From NCBI GenBank assembly GCA_030066045.1, contig JASJCJ010000046.1, positions 1 to 39,955 of the forward strand: a stretch of DNA of 39,955 nt, read 5' to 3'. The notes below the pieces were generated by a model. The model saw only the letters and a list, made by a program, of their open reading frames with translations, made no database searches and was not told where the DNA came from. Source of the DNA: Calothrix sp. MO_167.B12. GTDB lineage: Bacteria; Cyanobacteriota; Cyanobacteriia; Cyanobacteriales; Nostocaceae. Position numbers and translations under genes: made by a program. Below, piece after piece: positions 1 through 8,582 of this stretch (its first letter is position 1; every line of letters begins with the position of its first letter).

Positions 1-45
1 AACTCCAAACTCCGAACTCCGAACTCCGAACTCCGAACTCCTTCC
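1..45. repeat. Short tandem heptamer array (GAACTCC)
   Basis: About five head-to-tail copies of a 7-bp unit (CCGAACT/GAACTCC). It is one of several heptamer classes that recur in the intergenic spaces of this window and are typical of filamentous cyanobacteria. The array is cut by the window start. The rest of the 207 bp before plsX is AT-rich leader with no gene visible. Confidence 0.9.
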
Positions 46-207
46 CTCCCTATTTTGCAAACAGAAATAAATGATGAGAGTCAATTTGTGTTATTTTGGG
101 CTTGCCAGACTTTGTTTTAGTTCATCAACAAGTTAGCTTTTAAGCAAGCTAAGATGAATAATTAAGGCATCTGGTAAAATTTGTAAGGTTTCTATAAGCT
201 CTGAGCA

Positions 208-1233
208 ATGGGATCGACTTGCGTACGAATCGCAATTGACGCAATGGGGGGGGATCACGCACCCGCTGAAATCGTTGCTGGCGCACTGCGAGCAAAGGAA
301 GAATTGGGTGTGGAAGTCTTGTTGGTAGGAGATCCCCAACAAATCGAAGCTAGCCTACCAGCAAATGTTAGCTTGAATCAACTGGAAATTGTGCCTGCCG
401 AGGACACGATTTCTATGGATGAAGAAGCTTTAAGCGGCATCAGGCGCAAACCAAAGGCTTCTATCAATGTGGCAATGAATTTAGTTAAGCAGGGTCAGGC
501 AGAAGCTGTAGTTTCTGCGGGTCACTCTGGTGCAGCAATGGCAGCGGCCTTGCTGCGTTTAGGAAGGTTGCCAGGAATAGATCGTCCGGCAATTGGTGCT
601 GTTTTCCCCACTATGATTGCCAGCAAACAAGTACTAGTACTTGATGTTGGTGCGAATGTAGACTGTCGTCCTAAGTTTTTAGAGCAGTTTGCTATTTTGG
701 GTTCAGCCTACAGTCAATATGTTTTGGGTGTTCCCAAACCAAAAATAGGTTTGTTGAACATTGGGGAAGAAGACTGTAAAGGTAATGACGCATCTGTGCG
801 TACTTACCAGATGCTCAGGGAAAATACCACAATCACCTTTGTCGGTAATGCTGAGGGGCGTGATGTGCTTTCTGGCAACTTTGATGTCATTGTCTGCGAC
901 GGTTTTGTAGGCAATGTATTGTTAAAATTTGCCGAAGCAGTGGGTAATATAGTACTACAAATTATCAAAGAAGAATTGCCCCAAGGGTGGCAAGGTCAAC
1001 TCGGCACGGCAATTTTAAAACCAAACCTGAAAAAAATCAAACAGCGGATTGACCATGCAGAACATGGAGGTGCTTTGCTCTTAGGTGTAGACGGAATTTG
1101 TGTGATCGGTCATGGTAGCTCTCAAGCTCCTTCAATTTTTAATGCCATTCGCATGGCAAAGGAAGCGGTGGATAACCAAGTGTTACAACGAATTCGGTCC
1201 CAATACCAAAGTCTACAGCATGAGAATGGCTAA
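208..1233 (+). CDS. plsX: Phosphate acyltransferase PlsX
   Basis: PlsX makes acyl-phosphate from acyl-ACP and inorganic phosphate, the first step of phospholipid synthesis in bacteria that use the PlsX/PlsY route. It acts at the cytoplasmic face of the membrane. The protein is 341 residues, the usual family size, and opens with the family signature IAIDAMGGDHAP. Further conserved blocks are SAGHSGAAMAAALLRLGR, GLLNIGEEDCKG and the glycine-rich C-terminal segment HGGALLLGVDG. The ATG at 208 puts the signature close to the N-terminus as expected. It heads a co-directional set with fabH, fabD and plsC, a grouping common in bacteria (plsX-fabH-fabD in E. coli), but here it is separated from fabH by 434 bp holding a MITE-like element, so a single transcript is not certain. 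Confidence 0.97.
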   Translation: MGSTCVRIAIDAMGGDHAPAEIVAGALRAKEELGVEVLLVGDPQQIEASLPANVSLNQLEIVPAEDTISMDEEALSGIRRKPKASINVAMNLVKQGQAEAVVSAGHSGAAMAAALLRLGRLPGIDRPAIGAVFPTMIASKQVLVLDVGANVDCRPKFLEQFAILGSAYSQYVLGVPKPKIGLLNIGEEDCKGNDASVRTYQMLRENTTITFVGNAEGRDVLSGNFDVIVCDGFVGNVLLKFAEAVGNIVLQIIKEELPQGWQGQLGTAILKPNLKKIKQRIDHAEHGGALLLGVDGICVIGHGSSQAPSIFNAIRMAKEAVDNQVLQRIRSQYQSLQHENG

Positions 1234-1349
1234 CAGTGATTAGTCTCGTGGTTAGCAGTCAGTCAAGAGAACTCTCTACTGACCAAAAACAGGGTATGGG
1301 GTGTGGGTTGTGGGGTGTAGGGAAATAATAAATGCCATACCCTACAAGG

Positions 1350-1477
1350 ATTTTGTTGGCGAATCAGGGGTATCACCCTCTTGGGAGTGGGGGCAGAAAA
1401 AACCCAGCCCAAATTATGACAGTAATCCCCAGCTTTTAGCATAATCAGGGTTCATACCTACTATTCGCCAACAGTAT
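1350..1477. mobile_element. MITE-like element with 9-bp target duplication
   Basis: A 128-bp non-coding element in the 434-bp plsX-fabH spacer. Inverted ends contain TGTTGGCGAAT (1354-1364) and its exact complement ATTCGCCAACA (1463-1473). The element is flanked on both sides by the identical 9-mer CCTACAAGG (1341-1349 and 1478-1486), as expected for a target-site duplication. It encodes no transposase, so it would have moved in trans. The remainder of the 1234-1667 spacer holds G/T-rich low-complexity sequence and no gene. Confidence 0.75.
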
Positions 1478-1667
1478 CCTACAAGGTACAAGCCTCTACA
1501 TTTATGTATGGAATCAAATCAAAGATGTATTTTGTATTTTGAGCCATTGCGGTGGTGAGGTGGTGTGGTCTTGGGGGGTTCCCCATACCCTACACCCTAA
1601 ACCCTACACCCGTTTCATTACAGGGAAATCTCTAACAACTGATAGCCAATAAATTGGGAGACTAGGA

Positions 1668-2663
1668 GTGCAGAATTTAGGAATAGCAGTTACAGGAAGT
1701 GGCTCGGCAATACCAGAAACTTTCCTTGATAACCAGGGAATGATGGAACTGGTTGATACATCTGATGAATGGATCACCACGAGAACAGGTATTCGACAAC
1801 GACGTTTAGCCAGTTGCAGTGAGTCATTGAGCCAGCTTGCCTCAGCAGCAGGGAAACGAGCAATGGCTATGGCAGGGATTACTGCCCAAGATATAGATTT
1901 GATTCTATTGGCAACTTCTACCCCTGATGACTTGTTTGGTAGTGCTTGCCAAATTCAAGGGGAGTTAGGAGCAACCAGAGCCGTCGCCTTTGACTTGACA
2001 GCAGCTTGCTCTGGTTTTGTGTTTGGGATGATAACGGCTGCCCAATATATCAGAACTGGGGTTTTTCAAAATATACTACTAGTGGGGGCTGATATCCTCT
2101 CCCGTTGGGTAGATTGGCAAGATAGACGTACCTGTGTATTGTTCGGCGATGGGGCAGGAGCAGTAGTCTTACAGGCTAATCAGAGCGATCGCTTGTTAGG
2201 ATTTGAACTTAAAAGTGATGGTACGCAAAATAATAACCTCAATCTCGCCTCTGCACCCCAATGTCACCAGTTAACGGCGGATTTAGCTGTGAGTAAAGGA
2301 AATTTCCAGACCATATCTATGAATGGCAAGGAAGTATATAAATTTGCTGTGCAAAAAGTACCAGAAATAATTGATAAGGCATTATTTCGGGCTGAATTGA
2401 CAGTGGAAGATATTGATTGGTTAGTGTTGCACCAGGCAAACCAGCGTATTTTAGATGCCGTTGCCCAACGGCTGAAGGTTCCCGCACATAAAGTAATTAG
2501 TAATTTGGCTAAGTACGGCAATACCTCCGCCGCTTCCATCCCCTTGGCATTAGATGAAGCAGTACGAGAGGGGAAAATTCAACCCAACCATATCATTGCC
2601 GCATCTGGCTTTGGTGCTGGCTTGACCTGGGGTTCTGTTATTTTCCAGTGGGGAAGAGGGTGA
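1668..2663 (+). CDS. fabH: Beta-ketoacyl-ACP synthase III (FabH)
   Basis: FabH condenses acetyl-CoA with malonyl-ACP to start fatty acid synthesis. The protein is 331 residues, normal for FabH. The catalytic triad is visible: Cys114 in TAACSGFVFG, His255 in LVLHQANQR and Asn285 in YGNTSAAS. The N-terminal DTSDEWITTRTGIRQRR block and C-terminal SGFGAGLTWGS block are also family signatures. The start appears to be GTG at 1668 (MQNLGIAVTGSGSAIP), because no ATG lies upstream in frame near the conserved N-terminus. It is followed closely by heptamer arrays and then fabD on the same strand. FabH works with the product of fabD, which supplies malonyl-ACP. Confidence 0.97.
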   Translation: MQNLGIAVTGSGSAIPETFLDNQGMMELVDTSDEWITTRTGIRQRRLASCSESLSQLASAAGKRAMAMAGITAQDIDLILLATSTPDDLFGSACQIQGELGATRAVAFDLTAACSGFVFGMITAAQYIRTGVFQNILLVGADILSRWVDWQDRRTCVLFGDGAGAVVLQANQSDRLLGFELKSDGTQNNNLNLASAPQCHQLTADLAVSKGNFQTISMNGKEVYKFAVQKVPEIIDKALFRAELTVEDIDWLVLHQANQRILDAVAQRLKVPAHKVISNLAKYGNTSAASIPLALDEAVREGKIQPNHIIAASGFGAGLTWGSVIFQWGRG

Positions 2664-2668
2664 GTGTA

Positions 2669-2803
2669 GGAGTTCGGAGTTCGGAGTTCGGAGTTCGGAG
2701 TGAAAGAATTAAACTGTCAACTGTCAACTGTCAACTGTTAACCATCAACTAACAACTAACAACTAACAACTAACAACTAACAACTAACAACCATCAACTA
2801 ATA
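2669..2803. repeat. Heptamer arrays upstream of fabD (TTCGGAG, CAACTGT, CAACTAA)
   Basis: Three consecutive tandem heptamer tracts fill the fabH-fabD gap: about four TTCGGAG units, then CAACTGT units, then CAACTAA units. The same tracts appear as reverse complements, in mirrored order, after fabD (3678-3812), so fabD sits inside an inverted repeat about 100 bp long. Confidence 0.9.
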
Positions 2804-2807
2804 ACGA

Positions 2808-3689
2808 ATGACTAAGACTGCATGGGTATTCCCCGGACAGGGTTCCCAATCCCAGGGTATGGGAAGCGATTTAATTGACCAACCATTGGCAAAGGAAAAG
2901 TTTGCCCAAGCAGAGGAAATTTTGGGTTGGTCTGTAATTGATATCTGCCAAAATGATCCTGATAAGCTATCACAAACTCTCTACACACAGCCTTGTCTGT
3001 ACGTAGTGGAAAGCATTCTTGCCGATTTAGTCAGGCAAAAACAGCAACCAGATTTAGTTGCCGGTCATAGTTTGGGGGAATACATAGCTCTTTATGTGGC
3101 TGGGGTCTTTGAATGGTCCGCAGGATTGCGTTTAGTCAAACGTCGTGCTGAACTGATGGATAGTGCTGCTGGGGGAATGATGGCAGCTTTGATTAACTTT
3201 GACCGAGAACAATTAGAAAATGCGATCGCTAATAATCCAGAGGTGGTTCTCGCTAATGACAATAGCCCTTCACAAATAGTACTTTCTGGCACTCCCGCCG
3301 CCGTAGAAGCTGTCATTTCCCAAGTGAAAAGCAAACGGGCTATGCCATTAAAAGTCTCTGGTGCATTCCATTCCCACTTAATGAAACCAGCCGCTAATGA
3401 ATTCCAAGATATTTTAACTTCAGTAGAATTTCGTAATGCTAATGTGCCTGTTTTATCTAATATTGAGCCAACCCCAGCAGTAGAAGCAGATGTTTTAAAA
3501 CAACGCCTGATGGAACAAATGACAGGTGGAGTCCGATGGCGAGAAATTGCTCTAGCCTTACCAGAAAATGGAGTGGAAAGGGTTGTAGAAATTGGACCCG
3601 GAAATGTATTAACTGGCTTAATTAAACGTACTTGCTCTGGCTTAACCCTAGAAAACATTCGTAGCACTGCTGATGTTGACAGTTGTTAG
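2808..3689 (+). CDS. fabD: Malonyl-CoA:ACP transacylase (FabD)
   Basis: FabD transfers malonyl from CoA to the ACP phosphopantetheine arm, providing the extender unit for fatty acid synthesis. The protein is 293 residues. It begins with the family signature WVFPGQGSQSQGMG, carries the nucleophile Ser88 in the GHSLG elbow, and has the catalytic His188 in SGAFHSHLMKPA. The C-terminal block VVEIGPGNVLTGLIKR is also conserved. The ATG at 2808 gives the expected N-terminus directly before FPGQGSQ. The gene lies between two inverted heptamer arrays, downstream of fabH and upstream of plsC. The final codons run to within a few bases of the downstream repeat tract, so the extreme C-terminus (DVDSC) may partly derive from the repeat. 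Confidence 0.97.
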   Translation: MTKTAWVFPGQGSQSQGMGSDLIDQPLAKEKFAQAEEILGWSVIDICQNDPDKLSQTLYTQPCLYVVESILADLVRQKQQPDLVAGHSLGEYIALYVAGVFEWSAGLRLVKRRAELMDSAAGGMMAALINFDREQLENAIANNPEVVLANDNSPSQIVLSGTPAAVEAVISQVKSKRAMPLKVSGAFHSHLMKPAANEFQDILTSVEFRNANVPVLSNIEPTPAVEADVLKQRLMEQMTGGVRWREIALALPENGVERVVEIGPGNVLTGLIKRTCSGLTLENIRSTADVDSC

Positions 3690-3812
3690 TTGTTAGTTGT
3701 TAGTTGTTAGTTGATGGTTGATGGTTGACAGTTGACAGTTGACAGTCTTGAATTCATCACTCTTTCCCTCTTTCCCTCTTTCCCTCTTTCACTCCGAACT
3801 CCGAACTCTTCT
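3678..3812. repeat. Heptamer arrays downstream of fabD (inverted copy of the upstream set)
   Basis: Tandem TTAGTTG, ATGGTTG and ACAGTTG units, then CTTTCCCT-type units and CCGAACT units. Order and orientation mirror the array at 2669-2803. In frame, the array would add a repeat-encoded N-terminal extension to plsC; I regard this as non-genic. Confidence 0.9.
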
Positions 3813-3819
3813 TCCCAAA

Positions 3820-4458
3820 ATGTCCCGAAGCCGCGAACCATTTGCCAGCCTCCTACTCTACCATGCCTTTAAATGGTCAGTAGTCAGCCCCATGTTACAT
3901 ACCTACTTTCGGGGCAAAATTTATGGTGCAGAAAATGTGCCTCAAACTGGACCACTCATAGTAGTAAGCAATCATGCCAGTAACTTCGATCCACTCATTG
4001 TTTCTAATTGTGTCCGCCGTCCCGTGGCTTACATGGCAAAGGAAGAACTATTTAAAGTCCCAGTTTTAAAACAAGCCATTGAGTTATATGGGGCTTATCC
4101 TGTAAGCCGAGGAGCTAGCGATCGCAAAGCGATTAAAGCGGCGTTAAAATGTCTTGAAGATGGTTGGGCTGTGGGTGTGTTTTTACAGGGTACTCGCACC
4201 TCAGATGGAAGGATTACAGATCCCAAGCGGGGTGCAGCATTAATTGCAGCTAAGGCACAGGCTCCCATGCTACCTGTATGTTTATGGGGTACGCAAGCGA
4301 TAGAGGCAGGGGATGGGGTTTTACCCCGTTCTGTACCAGTAACAATACGGATTGGTAATGTGATTGATTTTCCTCAAGCTACTGACAAGGAGGAATTAGA
4401 GTCAGTGACACAAAAATGTGCAGTGGCAATTAATTCCTTGCATGATTTGGGAAGATAG
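3820..4458 (+). CDS. plsC: 1-acyl-sn-glycerol-3-phosphate acyltransferase (PlsC family)
   Basis: PlsC acylates lysophosphatidic acid at sn-2 to give phosphatidic acid, downstream of PlsX/PlsY at the membrane. The HX4D catalytic motif is present as NHASNFD (His52, Asp57), followed by the AYMAKEELFKVP and GAYPVSRGASDR blocks. The usual EGTR motif reads QGTR (FLQGTRTSDGR): a Gln replaces the common Glu. Length from this ATG is 212 residues, with a hydrophobic N-terminal stretch. The open frame extends upstream to a TTG at 3739, but that extension is translated heptamer repeat, so the ATG at 3820 is preferred. It is the last member of the plsX-fabH-fabD-plsC group. Confidence 0.93.
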   Translation: MSRSREPFASLLLYHAFKWSVVSPMLHTYFRGKIYGAENVPQTGPLIVVSNHASNFDPLIVSNCVRRPVAYMAKEELFKVPVLKQAIELYGAYPVSRGASDRKAIKAALKCLEDGWAVGVFLQGTRTSDGRITDPKRGAALIAAKAQAPMLPVCLWGTQAIEAGDGVLPRSVPVTIRIGNVIDFPQATDKEELESVTQKCAVAINSLHDLGR

Positions 4459-4587
4459 GGGAAAGTCAAAAGTCAACCCCCCTCTTACTCCCCCCAAGGG
4501 GAGAAGTTAAAAGTTAAAAGAAGTTTATTTAATGCTTTTGAACTGTATAAAATAGTAGTTCATTGCATTAATTATGATAAGTAAATA

Positions 4588-4800
4588 GGGCTTGCTGAAT
4601 AATTGAAAAATATTGATGTATCAATGCTTTGAGGCTATTTGATCGAGAAATAAGTGCAAGTCAATTAGGAGTTTCAACCGAAAATCCTTGTATCTGTTAT
4701 TTTTTTTGGTCAAAAGAATAAAAATAAAGAGGCACCGAACTATTGCCTATTGCCTATTGCCTATTCCCTACCCTCACCAAAAGACTTTTTCAGCAAGCCC
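4588..4800. mobile_element. MITE-like element, GGGCTTGCTGAA ends, TA target
   Basis: Perfect inverted ends TAGGGCTTGCTGAA (4586-4599) and TTCAGCAAGCCCTA (4789-4802) bound about 213 bp with no coding capacity. The outermost TA on each side fits a TA target-site duplication, as used by IS630/Tc1-mariner-type elements; that assignment is inference. A tandem TATTGCC heptamer tract sits inside the right half. It lies in the 487-bp plsC-DUF2288 spacer, which otherwise contains the repeat at 4809-4891 and no gene. Confidence 0.75.
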
Positions 4801-4808
4801 TAAATAAT

Positions 4809-4891
4809 TGTAGTGGGAGCGTCTCGCTCCCTGCTCTAAGAAAGCGAGCTTTGGGTTCCGCACTACAAATTTAAACATTTGGGATGCTCCC
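4809..4891. repeat. GGGATGCTCCC-type palindromic repeat, copy A
   Basis: TTGTAGTG/CACTACAA arms enclose a hairpin, followed by a segment ending in GGGATGCTCCC that pairs loosely with GGGAGCGTC at the left end. A 33-bp stretch (4859-4891) is identical to 19337-19369, showing a dispersed repeat family. Confidence 0.8.
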
Positions 4892-4945
4892 TTTTGTTTG
4901 ATAATCAGGTAAATCCAAAATCCAAAATCTAAAATCTAAAATCGA

Positions 4946-5248
4946 ATGGCTAATCAAGATTTGAGAGCGCAGTTACAAGAAAACCTCGATGAAGCGGAGT
5001 GGGATTGGTTAATTCCCCATGCTAAGAGGGATGCAATTATTGTAGTAGCAGCAGGACTGGATTTATTGGAGGTAGGTGTAGCAATAGCTAGTGATGATAC
5101 TGCAAAAGTAGAAGTATGGATTAGTGAGGCTTTGATTGCTAAACCTTCCGCAGAACAAATGGGCGAATGGAATAGCGATCGCACCAAAAGATTTGATACC
5201 CTAATTGTGCAGCCTTATGTGTTAGTGCAAGAGAAAATAGCAGCTTAA
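4946..5248 (+). CDS. DUF2288 family protein
   Basis: A 100-residue acidic soluble protein that I recognise as DUF2288-like from its pattern (LDEAEWDWLIPHAKRDAIIVV, then VGVAIASDDTAKVEVWI). The family is small and has no established function that I can name. The protein has no signal peptide or membrane segment. The ATG at 4946 directly precedes the conserved core. It stands alone between a repeat-filled spacer and the GmrSD-type gene; the 248 bp after it contain a GGGCGCAA hairpin that might end transcription. Confidence 0.8.
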   Translation: MANQDLRAQLQENLDEAEWDWLIPHAKRDAIIVVAAGLDLLEVGVAIASDDTAKVEVWISEALIAKPSAEQMGEWNSDRTKRFDTLIVQPYVLVQEKIAA

Positions 5249-5295
5249 GGAGATTTCGAGCATTGAAATTACCAAGTCATGCAAATCTATTGTAG

Positions 5296-5314
5296 GGGCG
5301 CAAGGCTTGCGCCC
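5296..5314. repeat. GGGCGCAA palindromic hairpin
   Basis: GGGCGCAA and TTGCGCCC form a perfect 8-bp stem with a 3-nt loop. The same hairpin occurs at 19155-19173, so it is a dispersed palindrome. It could act as a transcription barrier after the DUF2288 gene, but no clear T-tract follows. Confidence 0.7.
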
Positions 5315-5496
5315 TTGTCATTGGTAAAATTATTTTCATAAATTACCTAAATAATCTCAAATTTAAAATTTAAAATTGTATAACTGAAGCCAGACTACGT
5401 CGAAAAAATAGAGAATATATTGTTTTTTATCGCTTATATTGCTGATATTTCCGAGAAAATTCCAGAACAAAATATAATTTTCTACTCTACTATGTT

Positions 5497-7197
5497 ATGG
5501 CTCGAATCAATCTTCTAGATACTCGTACTACTAGCTTTGGAGATTTAATAGGTAATGGAAAAATTTATCGAGTCCCACTTTTTCAACGGGATTATTCCTG
5601 GAAGGAAAATGATTGGGAAGACTTGTGGCAAGATATTTTAATTTTACACAATAATGACAACGTTAGCCATTATATGGGTGCAATTGTCCTGCAAAGTTCT
5701 AGTAATAGTGAAAAAGAGTTTACAATCATCGATGGTCAACAGAGATTAGCTACTCTGAGTATAATTGCTATTGCTGTAATTGAACAAATTCGCCAGCTTG
5801 TAGAACAGAATATTGATGCTATAGCTAACACAGACCGACAAGAAATTCTCAAACGAACTTATCTAGCGGATAAAGATCCCCGTTCTCTTCGTTATTCTAG
5901 TAAACTAATTCTCAATGAAAATAATAATGATTTCTATCAAAGTAATTTAGTCAACTTACGAAAACCTTTTAATATTCGTTCTTTATCAAAATCAAATCAA
6001 CTTATTTGGAAAGCTTTTGAATACTTTTTTCGTGAACTATCGTGCTTATCAGAGATAATTGATGATGGAGAACAGCTTGCTATATTTCTTACAGATACTG
6101 TTGCTCAACGGCTACTATTTATTCAAATTACTGTTGAAGATGAACTAAATGCTTATACAGTTTTCGAGACGTTGAATGCTAGAGGCTTAGAATTAACTTC
6201 CACGGATTTGTTGAAAAATTACCTCTTTTCCCTTTTTCAAGGACCAGATGATTTACAAGCAGCACAACGTCAATGGAGACGCATTATCAATACAGTGCAG
6301 ATGGAGAAATTTCCAGAATTTCTACGTTATTATTTGACTCTTGAGAATTCAAGAGTACGAAAAGGAAGATTATTTAAAATAGTTCGTAAATCTGTTATAA
6401 ATGCTAGTCAGGCTTTTGATTTACTTGACAAACTAGAAAATTATAGTAACTTGTTTATCGCACTTGGCAATCCCAATGATGAATTCTGGCGAGATATTCC
6501 AGATAATCAACCATATATAAAAGATTTAAACCTATTTAGAATTAAACAAGTATATCCCGTCTTATTTGCTGCCTATACAAAATTTTCACCAGGAGATTTT
6601 ACCCGCTTACTAAAACTTTTAGTTGTAGTATCTTTCCGTCATAGCATTGTCAGTGGCTTAAATCCCAACGAGCTAGAATCATACTACAATGATGTTGCCA
6701 TTGGCATCGCCAATGGAAGTATAACTAATCCACGGGAAGTTTTTAGTACTCTTCATCCCATATATGTCCCAGATGAGAAATTTCAACAGGACTTTTCCCT
6801 ACTTTCTATTGTCACAAAAAGTCAAAAACGTAAATTAGTTCGTTATATCCTGGGGAAATTAGAGACAGATGAATCTGGTATACAAATTGATCAAGATAGC
6901 TTTTCCATAGAACATATTCTACCTGAAGTAACAACTAATAATTGGCAACAAAACTTTACTGATTCCCAGATAGAAGCAATGGTTTATCGCCTCGGAAATT
7001 TGACCCTTTTAGAACCATCTTTCAATCGGGAAATTGGTCAAAATAGTTATCAACTTAAGCAAGCAACATATGAAAAGAGTGTCTATACTCTTACCAAAAA
7101 CATAACTGCTGAAGACTGGAATCCAGATACAATTGCTGCACGTCAGAGGCGTTTAGCACAACGCGCTATTCACATTTGGAAATCTGATTTCATTTAG
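5497..7197 (+). CDS. GmrSD-like DUF262/DUF1524 nuclease
   Basis: 566 residues with the two-part organisation of GmrSD/SspE/BrxU-type restriction proteins. An N-terminal DUF262 (ParB/Srx-like nucleotide-binding) domain is marked by PLFQRDYSW (27-35) and IDGQQRLATL (78-87). A C-terminal DUF1524 HNH-like domain is marked by EHILPE (472-477) and YRLGNLTLLEPSFNR. Members of this group cut modified phage DNA or act in NTP-dependent defence; the target of this one cannot be read from sequence. No methylase, dnd/ssp or BREX gene is adjacent, so it looks like a stand-alone type IV-like restriction gene. It is AT-rich and follows a repeat-bearing spacer, consistent with a mobile defence gene. Start ATG at 5497; another ATG at 5492 is out of frame. 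Confidence 0.88.
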   Translation: MARINLLDTRTTSFGDLIGNGKIYRVPLFQRDYSWKENDWEDLWQDILILHNNDNVSHYMGAIVLQSSSNSEKEFTIIDGQQRLATLSIIAIAVIEQIRQLVEQNIDAIANTDRQEILKRTYLADKDPRSLRYSSKLILNENNNDFYQSNLVNLRKPFNIRSLSKSNQLIWKAFEYFFRELSCLSEIIDDGEQLAIFLTDTVAQRLLFIQITVEDELNAYTVFETLNARGLELTSTDLLKNYLFSLFQGPDDLQAAQRQWRRIINTVQMEKFPEFLRYYLTLENSRVRKGRLFKIVRKSVINASQAFDLLDKLENYSNLFIALGNPNDEFWRDIPDNQPYIKDLNLFRIKQVYPVLFAAYTKFSPGDFTRLLKLLVVVSFRHSIVSGLNPNELESYYNDVAIGIANGSITNPREVFSTLHPIYVPDEKFQQDFSLLSIVTKSQKRKLVRYILGKLETDESGIQIDQDSFSIEHILPEVTTNNWQQNFTDSQIEAMVYRLGNLTLLEPSFNREIGQNSYQLKQATYEKSVYTLTKNITAEDWNPDTIAARQRRLAQRAIHIWKSDFI

Positions 7198-7655
7198 ACA
7201 AATATAGCACTACGTACATATGTTAGGACATTGTTAAATGCACCAAACCTATGAACAGTAAACTTATTACTTATTACTTATTACTTATTACTTGCGCGTA
7301 GCGCTATAACATCGGCGTTGCATAAATGTGAGATGAATTAAGATTTTGAGTCCAGAGTAAAAATAGTTCCTTTGAGCCTACCCTTCGGGAAGCCGCTCCG
7401 CGTCTAATGCGCCTTTGCGCCTACCCTGCGGGAAGCCGCACTCCGTGCGTCTAATGCGTGAGATAATACCATTTCTTTATAAAGGATGCGCCAAATTTAG
7501 CCTGCGTGGTTGCCGCGCTACGCTCGCAAGGCTTTGTTCGTATTAGCCCCACTCTTCTAGAGTGAGGGAAATATAGCGCGGCCTCATACAGAATTAGTAT
7601 AGGTCTTTTTCTGACATCTTTTGTATTAAAATGTCACGATAAACATTTAATAATT
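7198..7655. other. Intergenic repeat region
   Basis: 458 bp without a gene. It holds a TTACTTA heptamer array (about 7262-7293), two GC-rich palindromic units containing GGGAAGCCGC and GCGTCTAATGCG (about 7376-7460), a third such unit (about 7500-7535), and an imperfect hairpin CCCACTCT/AGAGTGAGG near 7547-7568. These are dispersed cyanobacterial repeat types. A promoter for the downstream ribokinase probably lies in the last 80 bp, but no box is clear. Confidence 0.7.
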
Positions 7656-8582
7656 ATGAGCATCATTGTCTTCGGCAGCATCAATATAGATTTAGTTGCC
7701 ACAGCACCCAGATTACCCCTACCAGGAGAAACACTACTGGGGCACCATTTTTTTAAAGCGCCGGGGGGTAAAGGTGCTAACCAAGCAGTAGCCACAGCCC
7801 GTTTAGGTATTCCCACTCATATGGTAGGTAGGGTAGGGGCACATAGTTTTGGTACCGAACTAGTCAATAGCCTCAAAACTGCTGGTGTGAAAACTGATGA
7901 TGTGTTTGTTGATGATAGCGTTAGTTCTGGTGTTGCCTTAATTAGCGTTGATGATGGGGGAGAAAATCAAATCATTGTCATCCCTGGTGCTAATGGTAAC
8001 GTTGACAACCAAGATGTGGAACGTTTATCCCATCTATTACCCGGTTCCCAAGCCTTACTGTTGCAGTTAGAGATTCCTATGGATGCAGTGGTTGCAGCGG
8101 CTGAAGCGGCACGGGAAGCAGGTGTAACCGTAATTTTAGACCCCGCACCAGTACAATCTCAGCTACCAGAGGAACTGTATTCCTTGGTAGATATTATTAC
8201 CCCCAATGAAGTGGAAGCTGGACAATTAGTAGGTTTTCCCGTAGATGGAGAAGAATCTGCCACCAAAGCTGGTGAGATGTTATTGCAAAGGGGAGTGAAA
8301 TGTGCGATCGTAAAATTGGGTGCTAAGGGTGTTGTTTGTGTTACAGCGGAAGAAAGCTTTTTTAGACCAGCTTTTGAAATTGAAACTGTGGATACTACTG
8401 CTGCCGGAGATGCCTTTAGTGGGGGTTTAGCAGCAGGTTTATCAACAGGACTTCCCTTACGTAAAGCAGTGGTTTGGGGAGCTGCTGCAGGTGCTTTAGC
8501 AGCCATGAAATCTGGCGCACAGCCTTCTCTTCCGGAGCGGGTTGTGTTTGATAAATTTCTCCAGGAGAGAATGATGGGATGA
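7656..8582 (+). CDS. rbsK: Ribokinase (PfkB family)
   Basis: Ribokinase phosphorylates D-ribose to ribose-5-phosphate with ATP. The protein is 308 residues and shows PfkB signatures: N-terminal IIVFGSINIDLVA, the substrate-binding glycine block APGGKGANQAVATARLG, and the C-terminal anion hole/catalytic base in DTTAAGDAFSGGLAAG, where Asp is the base. TAAGD stands in place of the more usual TGAGD. PNEVEAGQL fits ribokinase rather than fructokinase. It begins at an ATG at 7656. Close to a deaminase and a nucleoside hydrolase, it would recover the ribose released from nucleosides; that role is inferred from context. It is followed by about 230 bp of heptamer repeats. Confidence 0.9.
   Translation: MSIIVFGSINIDLVATAPRLPLPGETLLGHHFFKAPGGKGANQAVATARLGIPTHMVGRVGAHSFGTELVNSLKTAGVKTDDVFVDDSVSSGVALISVDDGGENQIIVIPGANGNVDNQDVERLSHLLPGSQALLLQLEIPMDAVVAAAEAAREAGVTVILDPAPVQSQLPEELYSLVDIITPNEVEAGQLVGFPVDGEESATKAGEMLLQRGVKCAIVKLGAKGVVCVTAEESFFRPAFEIETVDTTAAGDAFSGGLAAGLSTGLPLRKAVVWGAAAGALAAMKSGAQPSLPERVVFDKFLQERMMG

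Noticed and set aside
3739-3819. TTG-initiated N-terminal extension of PlsC
   Set aside because: The extension is the translation of tandem heptamers and lacks family similarity.
4481-4506. CTCCCC/GGGGAG hairpin after plsC as a terminator
   Set aside because: The stem is 6 bp without a T-run; it looks like a dispersed palindrome.
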